Assembly: GCA_029204225.1 (NCBI GenBank)
Contig: CM055095.1
Span: 18,203,483 to 18,267,482 of the forward strand
Reading direction: 5' to 3'
DNA: 64,000 nucleotides
DNA from: Diphasiastrum complanatum
Lineage: Eukaryota; Streptophyta; Lycopodiopsida; Lycopodiales; Lycopodiaceae
Shown here piece after piece: positions 52,074-64,000 of the stretch. The position numbers and the translations under genes were made by a program. The first letter of the stretch is position 1. Each line of letters starts with the position of its first letter. Below the pieces are notes generated by a model. The model saw only the letters and a program-made list of their open reading frames with translations. It searched no databases and had not been told where the DNA came from.

Positions 52074-53300
52074 GGGAATATGCCCGGGCCCCTCTGCATG
52101 AGAGATGAGCTAAAGCAGTAAAACTGCTTCAAAAAAAAACCTGTCTAGCCCGACTATTGTGAAAAGACGTAAACGGCTAATCGACAACAAATCGTAGCAA
52201 AACAATCATGAAGAGCAAAGACGCGAATTAGAGCATTATTCTACATGAGTCAATTGCAAACAATAGTTTCTTGCTCTGAACCTTTTTGCTTCAATCTATA
52301 AACAAAATATTGTGATGCTACAATAATACCAGCCTCGTCATGAAACAGAGTACTATCTATGATTCAAATAATCAGTTGCAAACAATAATTCCATGTTCTG
52401 AATCAATTGCTTCAGTCTAACAAAGGCTTGTGATTCCAATAAGATGAACTAAAAAGCAATGGCTCTCGCAATTGCAGAATGTTTGCAATAAAAAGAAGGA
52501 CATAAGAAAACCCGTAGTGCATCAGGCTTATGCCTAGATTGACCTACTGGGGCAGCCAAAGCAATGCAAGAAACCAATTGCGAGCAATAATTTCTTGCTC
52601 TGAACCTAATTGCTTCAGTCAATGAACAAAAGCTCGCGACTCCAAACAGATAATTTACTTAGCAATAGCTCTAACAATCGATAAAAATTTTGCAGCAAAA
52701 CGAAGGGCATCAGAAGGAATATTGCATCCAGCTTGTGCCTGGATTGACCTACTGAGGCAACCAAAGCAAATGTGAAACCAATCCTTCAAGCTCTGCGCTC
52801 TGGAACAAAATCGCAATACCTCAAAAGCAAATCCGGATGGACGTCGACCATGCGAGCCAGCAAAAGGACGAATACAACGATGATGATGATGAAGCTACAA
52901 GCCTTGCGACGAGGAGGAGGATCGAGCGAGCGACATAGCCAACAGCAGTAGCAGCATCGAACAAGAAAGAAAGAACAGCAGCACGAACGAGCAAAGCAAA
53001 CGGGAAAGGGAAGCAACTGCCCGGATGCAGCCGGATGTGCTGCCACGATCGAGCCTTTGTCTCCGGATGCCCAGCCGAGATTATGAACCAGTTACAACCG
53101 TCTCTCTTACAATGATAATATCGCTCATGTGAAAGACAGCTGTGGACATACGAAAGTGGATGCATATCCTGGAAGTGAGCTGAGAAATGGCGGTGGTATA
53201 TCCGTATTAAGGTATTATATGCTTTTAAAACATCATGTCTTCCGAGGCTTGTCAAGCGCTACGGGGAAATTTTCCCTCCAATATTCTTCTATTTTTTAAG
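52074..53300 (-). promoter_or_regulatory. Upstream region / possible 5' UTR of the SERAC1-like gene
   Basis: The 1.2 kb before the first ATG. The part at 52780-53060 is clearly more GC-rich than its surroundings, with CAG/CAA-type purine runs, and could hold the transcription start. No convincing TATA box was picked out. The part next to the ATG holds a tandem duplication (separate entry). No coding potential is supported. Confidence 0.35.
52251..52785. repeat. Tandem duplication of about 205 bp just upstream of the SERAC1-like start
   Basis: Two full diverged copies, about 52376-52578 and 52579-52785, plus a partial copy at 52251-52375. Each starts near GCAAACAATAATTTCTTGCT and runs through CTGAAC..TTGCTTCAGTC. 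The two full copies also share a later block with ATTGACCTACTGRGGCARCC. The copies differ at many positions, so the duplication is not recent. Confidence 0.7.
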
Positions 53301-54195
53301 CTTCATCTCTATTTCACTTAGTCATTCTAAATACTCCAACTCCCAAATGTTGTTTCTCTGAATTTTGCGAATTTTGTCGACATTTCATATGTTGATTGGC
53401 TCTGACATTTCATATGTTGATTGGCTAGCTCTTAGCCAACCAACAATTATGCCCAATGACATGTACGAGCAGCCCGCTATCGAGCATAATGAATATTACT
53501 ACTTGCCTAGGGCTCGGTATGCAGTGCTACTAATTATGGCCAATAGCAAGACTACTCTCGCATGCTTAGTCCGCAACTTATGCCAATATATTGAGATTAA
53601 TAGATTTTGCTACTGATTTTAAATAGCTGGTGTGATGAAAACAATAAATATGTAAATCTAGGATAATTAACTACATATCTACTTATTATAAATGAAACTA
53701 GAATGTTGTGGTATGACGCCACAAAGGCCTTGCCAAGGTTCAGAGAAATGCATTTATTAGCTTTTTTGCTAAAGAAGTAAGTATCATAAGTTGAGTTATC
53801 GTGACTATTCATTGGTTTTTTTTTAATGTTTTAAGTTGCAAGAGCTTATAATATCGCAATCACTACCACAAAAGTACTTAAAGATTTCACAATTATAGAA
53901 CTAAGATTGCATATTGAGGATTTAGAAAGACTAAGAATTGTGTATGGATTGGTATTGCAATAAAGGGAGCAGGCGACAGCTGATGCTTTTCTTCGATCCA
54001 ACAGGAGCCAGCGAGCATCTAGAGGACTTCTTTCCAACTCCTTTTCTCAGTCTTTTGTATTGCTCCTGCTTAGATCTGGCTTTTTGTGTTAACAAGAGTT
54101 TGGAGCGATTTATCCCATCATAAGATCAAGCTTTTCCAGACTTTTGGTTCTTCTGTTTAGAAGTTTAGGGTTCTGACCCTCCAAACGTCTCTCCT
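53301..54195. other. Intergenic upstream of the SERAC1-like gene
   Basis: Holds a 24-bp tandem pair, ACATTTCATATGTTGATTGG at about 53379 and 53406. No gene recognised. Confidence 0.4.
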
Positions 54196-54690
54196 CCAAA
54201 TCCCCTTCCTTTGGCAATTACTGGCAACTTCAACATGTACTTTCACCCTCTTGATGGCCCCAATCGCATCACCTTTGCTGAAAGACAAGCTTGGGACTAC
54301 ATGATAGATAGTTTTAATTGTTTAGATGCTCTCTCTCTATGTAACTCCCCTCGTCTCCACACTTGGAATAATGGTCGATTCCCCCCCTTTTTCACTTCGA
54401 CGATAGATTTTACCTTTCTAACAAAGGAGAGGGGGCCAACAGTTTGTCTTGTAGTTCCGTCCCTGCTTTCCCCATGTTTGACCACCTCCTTGTTGGCCTT
54501 CACTTCAACCTCTTTCTGTCAAAATTGCTAAACGACACTCAGTTTATATTATGAATAACTCACTGATTTGAAACAAGGTCCTACGTCCTGTTTTTTCTGC
54601 CAAAATTTTCCTGCTTAAAGATCTCCAATATATTATTGATTGCTCACGATCCTTTACTCAACAACAAGAGAGACTTGTTAGATCCTGCAC
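54196..54690 (+). mobile_element. L1-type LINE endonuclease scrap
   Basis: Reads ITGNFNMYFHPLDGPNRITF then LHTWNNGRFPPFFTSTID, matching the GDFN..R and TW-NN..S-LDR blocks of plant L1 endonucleases. Different family from the intron 2 LINE. Truncated at both ends and frameshifted. Confidence 0.7.
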
Positions 54691-55060
54691 ATGTCGGAAA
54701 TCAGTGGGAATGAGCGGAAGCTGATGAGCAAGCTTAGCATAAGATCGGAAGCACAACAGATAACAACAGAATGATTTAGACAAATACACAACGAAATGAT
54801 ACAATAGTGGGACTGAAAATTTGCATTCTGATTAATATCAAACAGTTAGTACAATGCTTGAAGTGATAACTTCAGCTCACAGTCGTTGAGCGTGATAACG
54901 CTAGTTATATAAAACTCGAATAATCAAGGTCTCTGATGAAGATTCTAGGATTGATATCAATCAAAATATCTACAGCAACCTTTTGTTGCAGTTATTACAA
55001 CCGCCTCATTACAGTTATGTTAGAGCTCAGACTTAAACAAATCGTTCAAGTAAAGAGCAT
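54691..55060 (-). repeat. LTR piece, inverted relative to the neighbouring copia element
   Basis: On minus it carries GAGGCGGTTGTAATAAC, a TATA-like TTTTATATAACTAG, GTTATCACGCTCAAC and TTACTTCAAGC-type sequence, matching plus-strand 55725-55930. It is a separate insertion or a recombined end. Confidence 0.7.
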
Positions 55061-55500
55061 CCTGAAAAATTGAAGGCCGACAACATATTTTCGGGCCTTC
55101 ACATTTTTTTTTCTTCCTTGAGATTTCTTGTGCCTTAGAAATCATTTTAAGACACCTTCTCCTTCTTCACCCTTTTTCGCTCCTTAGCAAAAAATGCGAC
55201 ACACTGGCCAAGTGGCCAGAATGCCTTAGAAACCATTCTTAAGACACCTTCTCCTTTTTCGCCTTTTTTGCTGCCTTTAAATCTAAGACACCTTTGTCTT
55301 CTTCACTGCCTTTAGTTTAAAGCACCTTCGCCTTCAGTGTAAGAACTTTTTCACCTTTTTCGTCTTCTTCGCTGCCTTGAATCTAAGGGCCTCTTAGGAA
55401 TTTACATACCTTTAGTGTAAGGGCACCTTCAGGAGTTGCAAACCTTCAATCTAAGGCCACCTTTGGCTTTTTCGGCTTTTTCGCGTTTTGCTACATTGGC
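55061..55500. repeat. Degenerate repeat tract rich in AAGACACCTTCTCC / TTTTTCGC
   Basis: Blocks such as GCCTTAGAAA.CATT.TTAAGACACC at about 55132 and 55224, and repeated CACCTTCGCCTTC variants, recur. Words like CGCATTTTTCGC recur on plus near 58690 and 58780. Likely part of the LTR of the copia family here. Confidence 0.5.
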
Positions 55501-58500
55501 TAATCGACGTCGCCAACTTATCAACAACCCTAAAAACAGCTGGACAACCAAATATCCCAAAGGCGGTTGGTTGTTACCAACTTTGCACATATGCAAACAC
55601 TAGCGTAAATAGCATTAAAGGCTTGTAACATATATTTCCTCGACACTTGTAAATCTATATATTAGATGATTCAAGCTATGTAAGTGTTAATTGAGTTAAT
55701 TGAATTTCTCTTTCAATCAGAGTTATCTGTAGCCAGTGTTATCACGCTCAACAAACTGAAGCCATTACTTCAAGCTATTGTACTCACTATTGATATCAAT
55801 CAGAGTGCAATTTTTGTCTCACTACTACGTCGTTCATTTGCGCATTCTGTATGAATTCTTCTACTTGAATATTTCTATTGCTAACTGTTGCGTTTCCGTT
55901 CCTACATACTGCGCTCAAATCCTCGAGCTTCCGTAGTTCTATCAAGACGTCTTTCTAGCAAATGCGCAGCCAACAGTATTCCGACAGTCATTGTTTCTAC
56001 CAACGATCTCGTTCAACCATAATGGATCCATCATCTAGTTCATCTCTCATTGACAAACTCGATGTAGATAACTACCATCTCTGGAAATTCAAGATGAAGG
56101 TTATACTTCTAGCCAAAGAACTCTGGGACATCATTGATGGCACAGAGCTCAAACCAGAAGGTGATGCAGTCGTCATCACCAAGTGGATATCAGAGACATT
56201 ACTTCTAAGTTTCATTTGAGGAAGAAATTCTTCACCCTCAGAATGTCTGATGCAGATAGTGTCTCGAGTCACTTCAGGATCGGATCCTCAACTTCTATAT
56301 TCAAAAAATCAGAAGTTTAGATCCAAGAGATCTACAAAGTCAGGCCCTACTGACAAAAAGAGCAACATGCAATCTGGACCAAATTATGGTTCAGGATCGA
56401 ATTCAAGATCTTCATCATTCCAACCAGCGCAGAAACGTTTTTGCAGATACTGTAAGAGGACTAGCCACGAAATCAAGGACTGCCAAACTTTGAAGTACAA
56501 CAACGAAAAAAAGAAACAGTTCCAACAACAAGCACATAGTGCTGCAGCTAGTCACTCAAATCAACAAGAAGAAGATGATGATGATGAAGCAGCTTTCATG
56601 ACCAAAGTCGAAGATCAACATGATATCGATTCTTGATATCTAGACTCTGGAGCAACTCAACACATGACTCACCATCGCGACTAGTTCAAAGACTACAAGT
56701 AATTCACCCTCTCTTGAGTTGTGCAACTTGGAGACAACTCATCGCATTCAATCGAAGGTGAAGGAACAGTTAGAGTAGAATTCAAAAGAGGTGAAGTCAA
56801 GTTGTTGTCCAATGTTCTTCACATTCCAAATCTGACCAAGAATTTGCTCTCAGTTAGTAGAATCACTGATTCAGGTCGGAGGGTCAAATTCGATATAGAA
56901 GGCTGCACAATTCTTGACAAATCCCGAAAGGTTCTAGACTACGGAAGAAGAAGCGACTATCTGTACAAACTCAGCCATTGTTATTCTTCTAACAGTCAAG
57001 CTCTTCACACAGCCACTTCTGAAACAACTGATATGCTATGGCATTTCAGATTTGGCCATCTTAACTACAACAGTATTCAGCAAATGTCAGTTCAAAATCT
57101 AGTACAAGACCTGCCTTCAGTCAACAAGCCAACTTCTCCATGCGAAAGCTGTATTATCAGCAAGCATGCAAGGAGTCCCTTCAACTCAGACTCAATTCAC
57201 ACAGACAAGGGCTTGCTTGACCTTGTACATAGCAACATTTGTGGCTCAATGCAGACTACTTCCACAGGGGGAGCTCTCTATTTCCTAAACTTCATCGACG
57301 ACTTCTCTCGAAGGACTGCAACCTACTATCTGAAGAACAAATCCGAAGCATTCAATTTATTCATGCAGTTCAAGACGTCTACAGAGAAGCAGACCTAGAG
57401 GAAGATCAAGGCCCTACCCACAGAAGTCAAGGAGTTTTGCAAGGCCAACGAGATACTTCAACACTATACAACTAGCTACTCACCTCAGTCCAATGGTATA
57501 GCTGAGCGGAAGAATCGGACACTCATCGAGAGTGCCAAGAGCGTGATGGCCCATGTCTCTCTTCAAAAGAAATTATGGACAAAAGCTATTATTACAGCTG
57601 CCTATGTGCATAATCGATCCATCACCAAATCCCTGAATGGCAAGACACCTTATGAGGTGTGGACATGACCAAAACCATCACTCAAATATATTCGAGTGTT
57701 TGGATGCATCGCTTTCGTTCAGATCCATGAGGATCTAAGAAGATAGCTAGATGACAAGAGCAGGAAAACGATTTTCATCGGTTATTTCCCAAACCACAAG
57801 GCATACAAGCTCTATAAATTGGATACCGAGAAGGCATTCACCAATAGAAATGTCTTTTTTGTGGAATACTAGTTCATCAACCACACAGGGAAAGCTGCTG
57901 ATAATTCCAACTCACGGATCGAACAACCAGTCAATTCTGATCCAGAGAATCAACTACAGAATCTCGATGTTGACTCGAAGGGTAACTCAGAATCTCAACT
58001 AGTCAACCCACATCAGAGGACCGAAGTTCAACCCAGAAGGTCGAACAGGTCCAGACAGCCTCCATCCAGAGTTATGGATGATCCGGCAGGAACCAAACAC
58101 AGTTGTTGAGGCGATGTCTACTCTTGATGCTGACCAGTGGAAAGCAGCGATGGACACCGAATTTGATTCTCTTATGGAGAATCAAACATGGACACTCACT
58201 GAGCTGCCAAAAGATTGGAAACCAATTCCATGCAAATGGATTTTTAAGGCAAACTACGATGCTGAAGGAAGGCTAAATCGTTACAAGGCCAGGCTAGTCG
58301 CCAAAGGCTTTTCTCAGATCTGGATTACTCAGAAACCTTTAACCCAGTCGTCAAACATGTGTCGATCCGCCTACTCCTCTCCTTTGCAGCCGAGCAGACC
58401 TTGAAGTCCACCAGATACGGCGTAATTGGGAGGCTAAAAAATAATGCGTCTCATGGACGGAGAAACCCGTAATCTATGCTTGGATGATCTATTTGTAGAC

Positions 58501-58664
58501 TTCATCCATGTATAAATTATATTGAATGCTTGTCACCTAATTAGGAAAGCTGTTGTACTTGAAAGTATATGGCTTTTGTGACAACTGTACACAGTATATA
58601 TATGGCCAATAATTTAGCATCGTTGACACGGATGAGGACGTCGCTAGAACATTCCTCGTTTATT

Positions 58665-58815
58665 TTAGACGACCTTTGAGATTTTTCTTTCTCTTCGCAT
58701 TTTTCGCAAGAAGCCGAAGGTGCCCTCAAAAGGTTTAACGCATGAAAATAGATGACCTTCGGGATTTTCTCTCTCTTCGCATTTTTCGCAAAGAGCAAAA
58801 GGTGTGTTAAAAACA
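58665..58815. repeat. Tandem pair of about 82 bp
   Basis: GACCTT.GAGATTTT..TCTCTTCGCATTTTTCGCAA-type units at about 58672 and 58754. Similar words occur in 55100-55500. Confidence 0.65.
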
Positions 58816-58819
58816 ATTA

Positions 58820-59925
58820 AACTTTTGAATTATGCAAGTGTCGCATTTCAGGGAAATGCGAAAAAGTCGAAGCTGTTGAAAACATTGTTATATTTCTACA
58901 GATTGTTGAAAAGGTAATGTATTTATGCAGACTTGTTCTAAATGCAAGTTTTGTGGAAGTCGTTGAAGATGGCCAAGTCTTCAATGACTTCAAGTTATTA
59001 AACTTAACATCTGAACTTTGAAATTATGACAGGATTGGTTACCCTTTGCTAGAGATCAGTCGGAAGCCCGTTGTAGACGTTCTTCAAATAGGTTTCACCT
59101 GACCCTAGATCAATGATCAATAAACATACAGGAAGAATCATGAAATAAAAAATTAGTCATTCACCAAGGAGGCAACTGTGGGCTTAATTTCCAACACTCC
59201 GGGAGTAATCTTAAACTCCAGAATTTTTGCTTTCCAATAAGATTTGTATGTCGTTTTTGCCCTTTTCTTATGTCGAAAATTGCACTTTGATGATGGATGC
59301 AACAACACCCATGAATTCTTCATATAGTTTAATGGCTTCCAGTTATTAGCATCATCTTTCTCATTGTAAAGAATCACAGACTCAACTATAGATCTTGGTC
59401 TCCTTGCCATTGTTATTTTCAAAGCTTGGGCGCCAAAAATCTCTCTGATATGATACTTAATTTCAATTTTTTGTATCACATTTAATCTAATGTGAATGCC
59501 AAATTAGTCACAATTATTGTGCATACTATATTTTTAGTAACTGTGCATACCATATTTCTATAATTGTCACTAGGATGGTTAGCAAATTTCATTTTACTAA
59601 CCAACATAGTTAAGTAAATTTATTTTGAGGTATTGACGTCGGGCAGGAAGAGCAAACCAATGGGATATGTGCATGCTGCCCAGACAAAAATTTCAAAGTT
59701 TTCTGTAATGTATTTTTATTTCTCAGTTTATTTGAGCTACATTATGTAGATTTAAAATTTATGCATTTTAATTGGGCCAGGTGATGGTCAAAACTAGAGA
59801 AAAAAAAAAAGATATCTTTACAAAGGGTTTTTTTATCATTTTGGAACTCCTCTGATGGAGCACCAACTCAGATTCAACGACAAGTTAAATCTGAAGATCA
59901 AAGTTTTTTAGGATCCACATTAAAG
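58820..59925. other. Unassigned stretch inside or next to the third copia element
   Basis: The minus frame at 59153-59479 (108 codons, Lys-rich) shows no known motif. No RT or RNase H remnant was recognised here. Confidence 0.35.
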
Positions 59926-59930
59926 GGGAG

Positions 59931-60450
59931 TGTTGGAATTCGATGCTTAGCCTCAAATCCATTTATTAATGAGCATCTTGAAAATTCTACAAACCCATAA
60001 AATCGAAGGCTCGAGTTTTTCAGAAGATCGAAAAATCCAGTATTGGTTTTTTTCGATCCAATGTCAAGCCTAACAAACAGAGATTTTCCGACCCTGGGTC
60101 GGGTAGGATCGGTTCGGATTTTTTCGACCCTTCACTAAATTATCTGGGCGTCTTCGATCTTGGATTGGGTCTGATTTTTTTCGACCCTAGCAAATCCTAC
60201 CCTGGCTATATTTTCGACCTAGTGTACATTTTTCAATCCTTTGTATGAAATTCGACCCTATGTAATTTTCGATATTGTCGTTCTAAAATCCGACCCAACG
60301 ACTTCGTGTTGACAGTCCACCTACATTGTACATACAGTTATAGTTATGAGGCGGTTGTAATAACATTGTCGATAGAGAAAAGATTGCATTCGATAGATGC
60401 AATATCGGGCCCTAGAATGACCTATGTTTATCAAATTTGAACAAAACTAG
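59931..60450 (+). repeat. Probable 3' LTR of the third copia element
   Basis: Starts TGTTGGAATTCG after a purine tract AAAGGGGAG. Contains many TTTTCGACCC words (60040-60300) and GAGGCGGTTGTAATAAC. The right end is not resolved. Confidence 0.5.
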
Positions 60451-61500
60451 CATGACTATTGCCATGTTCATGTGAATTTTTCACACGTGTAAGAATGCCA
60501 CAAGGTGTGATTTGATCTCCTGAGGCTTTGTGATTGCACCTAAATCAAGTATCGATTGATAATCAAGATCAAGCACTCAATTTAATGGCAAGAGCACTAA
60601 TCTACATGCATCAAACTATCATTCAACTTCTTGCATGAAAAAAACTAAGTACCAAAAATCTTGCTCTCGGGTAGAGAGAGAAACAAGTGAGAGGCCTCAG
60701 GTAGAGAGAGAAGACAACAATGACTAGGAACTCACAATTTTCAATTGATCTCAAAAAACTAAGTACAAAGTGAATGGATTCATCCTACTAGTAGAAACTT
60801 GAGGTAGTCCATGCTCAATTCCTATTGAATTGCTTTTCTAGCACCTCTTAATTCCTATTGGGTGAGTGACTCAACATCCCCATGATTTGATTGGACCCTT
60901 CTAATGAAACTCTCACTTATGATTGGGCCCTTGACTTTTTGCCAACACATAGGAAGTGTCACTCATGAAACCCAAACTTGACACTTGTAGAGAGCCTAAA
61001 CTAGCTCGAGCCACATCATAGTTGACTTTTGGCCTAATGATGGAAATACATGTGTACTTGACTATTTAGCCTCTAAAGCCAAAGATGGCCCTATCAACTA
61101 CTTACACCAAGATGCTTGATGAACAAATTTTATCAAACCCCTAAAGTCAACATAAATAGCTTTTTCTATTTTTCACAATCCTCCTAAAAAGTTATCAATT
61201 CTAGAAAAGCATGACAACATGCTCCATTGGTGTATCAATGCTCTTACAATTCTTGTTAGCCGATATTTTTGCATGGAAAATCGGGCTAATATTGAAGTCT
61301 AAGTTCGCAATAATTGAAAAAATCGGCATGTAAAGCCCGATTATTAGAGAAAAATCGGCACAAATTTGCCTTAGGTCTGGGTCCCAGTGGCTAGACACAG
61401 TTTAAAAGTAAGAAATTCACTTTTCAAAAAAATTGTCAAAAATATTTTGTGGTCAAGTTTTGTAAGAACGAGCCAAGAGTGCCGGTCCACCTAGAATTGG
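60451..61500. other. Intergenic, nothing recognised
   Basis: AT-rich with a short GTAGAGAGAGA pair near 60670 and 60700. No gene supported. Confidence 0.35.
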
Positions 61501-62324
61501 ATCCCAGCCCGTCCTAAATGAGGCTAGAGCAACTTTTGCGGCCTTAGAAATGGTCGGTAGTTTTACGACTTTTCAAAAAAAAATGGCCAGTTGTAAAAAA
61601 ATAGCCAGTATGACCGTGCTAAAATCTCACAATGTACTGAGTCCATTTTTACTAATATATGATCACTCAGTGTATTTTTCAGGAAAACCGTGTTGTCATG
61701 GGAGCCCTAGTCATGAATGCCGAAAAAGTCAACCACAGAAAAAAAAAACCGAGAAAGAAAAGTTTCGGGTAAAAACGGGACCGGGAAATATGGATTCAGT
61801 GTCAAGGAATCACATAAATCCTAACGGCAAAGTTTGGGCAATTTGCGGGCAATTAACGAAACAGGCCAAAAACCCAGACAAATGAGCAGTAGGCGCACGA
61901 CCCTTGAAAAACCGAAGAAAGGCCAAAAACACAGTTACTTAAAGAAAAACGAAGCCGCCTACTAAAAATAGGGGTTGAAAAAGGGCCTCACCCAAAACTT
62001 GGATAATAAATGCCAAACCACCTTGGAGGCTAAAAACTTTGGGAGGTACACCCACTAGCCATCGACATTTTGGGCTTCTAGGGTGTACAAAAGGAGAAAC
62101 TTGAATGGCCTCCCTAGCCTTTGACAAAAATGGCATCTTGGCTAGTTTTGGAAGAGAGCCTTGAATGCACCACTCCCTCACTCTCTTATGAAGGCCACTA
62201 GGTGTACTATCAAATGGGTTTGGGACAAATGGAAAAGAGGGCTTGAAGGGCATGAAGAATGGCAAGATGGCATTGTGAAGGGGATGCATTGGATTTTCCT
62301 ATAAGAAGGAGCCAACTCCTTGTA

Positions 62325-62600
62325 TTTCAAATGTTAGTACTTGTGTATGTTAGTGCTTTTGTGAGTTACTACTTTTAAAAGTTCGTATTTTGGGAGTTGC
62401 TTGTTTGCTTGAGGGTGTTTGAAAGTTGGTTATATTTTGATGTTAGTTATTCCAATGTTAGTAGTTTGGAAGTGAGTTTACTTGGTTTGAGAGTGATGTT
62501 AGTTCTATGTTAGTTACATGCTTGAGAGGGCTTTGTTGTTAGTGAAAGGATGTTAGTGCTTGATTGTGAGTTAGTGGAAGAATGCTTGTTTACTTGGGTG
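62325..62600 (+). repeat. Irregular repeat of the word ATGTTAGT
   Basis: At least eight ATGTTAGT / TTGTTAGT words fall within 275 bp in the leader of the right-edge element, at irregular spacing. Confidence 0.6.
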
Positions 62601-63679
62601 TTGAAGAGTAATGGTGAGGAGGTATGTATTAGTATGTGTGTTGAGGGATTTGGAGGTGCTAGCTGAGAGGAAGAGTAGTTCTTCTTGTCTTATGCCATCA
62701 TGTTTGGTTGTAGCTTTGATGCTTATCTCTTGTCAGTTGGGTGTTTCCAATGGCAATGTTTGTGCATTGGTTTTTCCTAACTTGTCTATGCCTTGAGTAG
62801 GTGTCTGTAGTAGACATGGGAAGCTTGTTTTGTGCTTTCTTTGGGAACTTGGTTGAAAAACATACATGTGATAATTGATTGTTTGAATGGAAGAGGATTT
62901 TTGGTTTTGTATTGAGAAAAAAAAAAGTGAGTGCTTTGAGTGCGTACCATTTTAGGTGTGGTTTGATGAGGGTTGAGTGCATTGAATGGTTAACATAGAA
63001 GGGTAGTGTTTACTTGACGATGGCTTCATTATTAGGGAGCTTGGTGAGATTGATCTAATGCGGTTGTTGTACTCCTTTGCCATTAAATGTGGTGGATAGG
63101 TCACATTGGTTGAGTGATGCGTGATTATGGGTTGAAGGTTTTGATTTTTGAAAGGAGTGATATCGACTTATGATTGAATGTTGGGAGGTTGTGTCTTAAA
63201 TCGGTAGGATTGGTGTCGACTAGTAATGGCTTGTGTTAGGTTGTTGTGTTCTAATCGAATGGGGAACAACTGCAGCCTGCCTTTAACTTGCTGCCTGTGG
63301 CCTATGTTTCTATGGGCCTGCATTTGTGCGTCCTGCAACCTGCCTCTGACACACTGTCTGGGTCTGCCTGCATTTTTTAGACCTGGGTGTGGCCTTCTAT
63401 TGTGGCCATTTGCTGATTTTCCAGCCTGCTTGCTGGCCATTTGCCGATTTTCCAACCTCTATGCGATGATGTGCGACCTGCCTGCAACTTGCCACGAGTC
63501 GTTGGTGACCTGTGCCAGGGGTTTTTCGGTGGCTAATCCTCTAATCTTGTTGTCTATCGTGACTATCTGGGAATGCAAGACAAATAGAAGATATTAAACG
63601 ACATGCGGAAAACGAAATGTGGTATGAAAACTGGCATTCATGACTAGTAGCTCCCCGATTTCCGGTCCTATGCTCAAAC

Positions 63680-64000
63680 TGAGGTATGGTTTTACTTCAC
63701 CTCACACATTGATGTTCACCAACATTGTCATAAATCCAATGCATAGAATGATGTTGTTTTCCACAACTCTAGTAGGAGAAGCTAGACGATTGTACTATAA
63801 TTTACCCAAAGCTTCCATTACCACCTTGGAGAAACTGTTACAACTATTTATAGTAGAGTTTGGACTCAAATACAATGTTGATAGCTTGATGTTCGCTTTG
63901 ACTACAATACAACAAGAACCAAGAGAATTAGTACACCTGTATGTTAAACGACTCAAGGAGCTCGTTCGCCAATTGAACATAGGGCTAGCAACTGAGGTAT
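63680..64000 (+). CDS. gag N-terminal part of the right-edge Ty3-type element (fossil)
   Basis: Open to the window edge. It carries the W/Y-Y-LP..SI-TW-like helix pair and the later L-YVKRLKEL helix of the retrotransposon gag domain. Start not fixed. Confidence 0.65.

Larger units (their letters stand above)
55501..60450 (+). mobile_element. Ty1/copia retrotransposon, plus strand, broken
   Basis: Probable 5' LTR end about 55500-55930; gag about 56020-56640 (LIDKLDVDNYHLWKFKMKV, knuckle CRYCKRTSHEIKDC near 56440); protease near 56640; GAG-pre-integrase near 57035 (LWHFRFGHLNYNSI); integrase about 57180-57830; start of RT 58080-58400 (CKWIFKANYD..YKARLVAKGFSQ). Most of RT and RNase H are missing. 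A purine tract and TGTTGGAATTCG at about 59931 look like the start of a 3' LTR, whose GAGGCGGTTGTAATAAC at 60343 matches the inverted LTR piece at 54980-55010. It is broken, with several breaks. Confidence 0.82.
61501..64000 (+). mobile_element. Left part of a Ty3-type LTR element (LTR, leader, gag start), runs off the window
   Basis: 61501-62330 is LTR-like: A-rich then GC-balanced sequence with a TATA-like TTCCTATAAGAAGGAGCC near 62295. A G/T-rich leader follows. From about 63680 the plus strand encodes a gag N-terminal block (GEARRLYYNLPKASITT, then LVHLYVKRLKELVRQL), typical of Ty3-type gag. The exact LTR ends and PBS were not found. State beyond the window unknown. Confidence 0.6.

Noticed and set aside
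59153-59479. 108-codon Lys-rich minus frame as a host gene
   Set aside because: No motif, no splice context and it lies within mobile-element debris.
61939-62289. 116-codon minus-strand frame
   Set aside because: Lies antisense in the presumed LTR of the right-edge element; no motif.

Overview
This is nuclear DNA of a land plant, most likely a seed plant with a TE-rich genome and long introns. The evidence is one spliced host gene of a plant-type family, Ty1/copia and Ty3-type retroelements, LINEs, a possible pararetrovirus fossil, and long GA/CT microsatellites. Nothing here fixes the species; an early-diverging angiosperm or similar lineage is only a guess.

The one host gene I can support is on the minus strand and fills more than half the window (coding span 52073 down to 16901, about 35 kb). 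Ten exons, joined at GT..AG borders with matching phases, encode a protein of about 1333 residues: a basic N-terminus, one membrane segment, a long helical (ARM-like) middle, and a C-terminal alpha/beta hydrolase of the SERAC1 type. Five of the nine introns are long (2.7 to 8.7 kb), and all the long ones hold mobile-element debris or repeats.

Layout. 1-1930: minus-strand fragment of a possible endogenous pararetrovirus with zinc knuckles. 2400-3840: tandem array of about 150-bp units. 4433-4580: GA microsatellite abutting a minus-strand copia element (4582 to beyond 8400). 9060-9600: AT-rich tract. 11079-16030: plus-strand copia element with both LTRs. 16901-20580: last four exons of the SERAC1-like gene. 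20581-29293: intron 6, with a three-LTR non-coding tandem element and LINE scraps. 29294-37740: exons 6 to 3 and intron 5, which holds a gag-only Ty3-type element flanked by LINE fragments. 37741-43803: intron 2, with a copia scrap and a composite LINE. 43804-51092: exon 2 and intron 1, with a MITE-like element and an LTR-like element. 51093-52073: exon 1; then a tandem duplication upstream. 54200-60450: L1 scrap, an inverted LTR piece and a third copia element. 61500-64000: probable LTR, leader and gag start of a Ty3-type element running off the window.

The observation most worth following is in the LINE family. Two independent 3' ends (42757-42786 on plus, 30394-30365 on minus) share the same two-stem fold with identical spacing and two compensatory base-pair changes. 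Both run into a long pyrimidine repeat. This suggests a 3' recognition hairpin for the reverse transcriptase, and that some of the CT microsatellites started as LINE tails.
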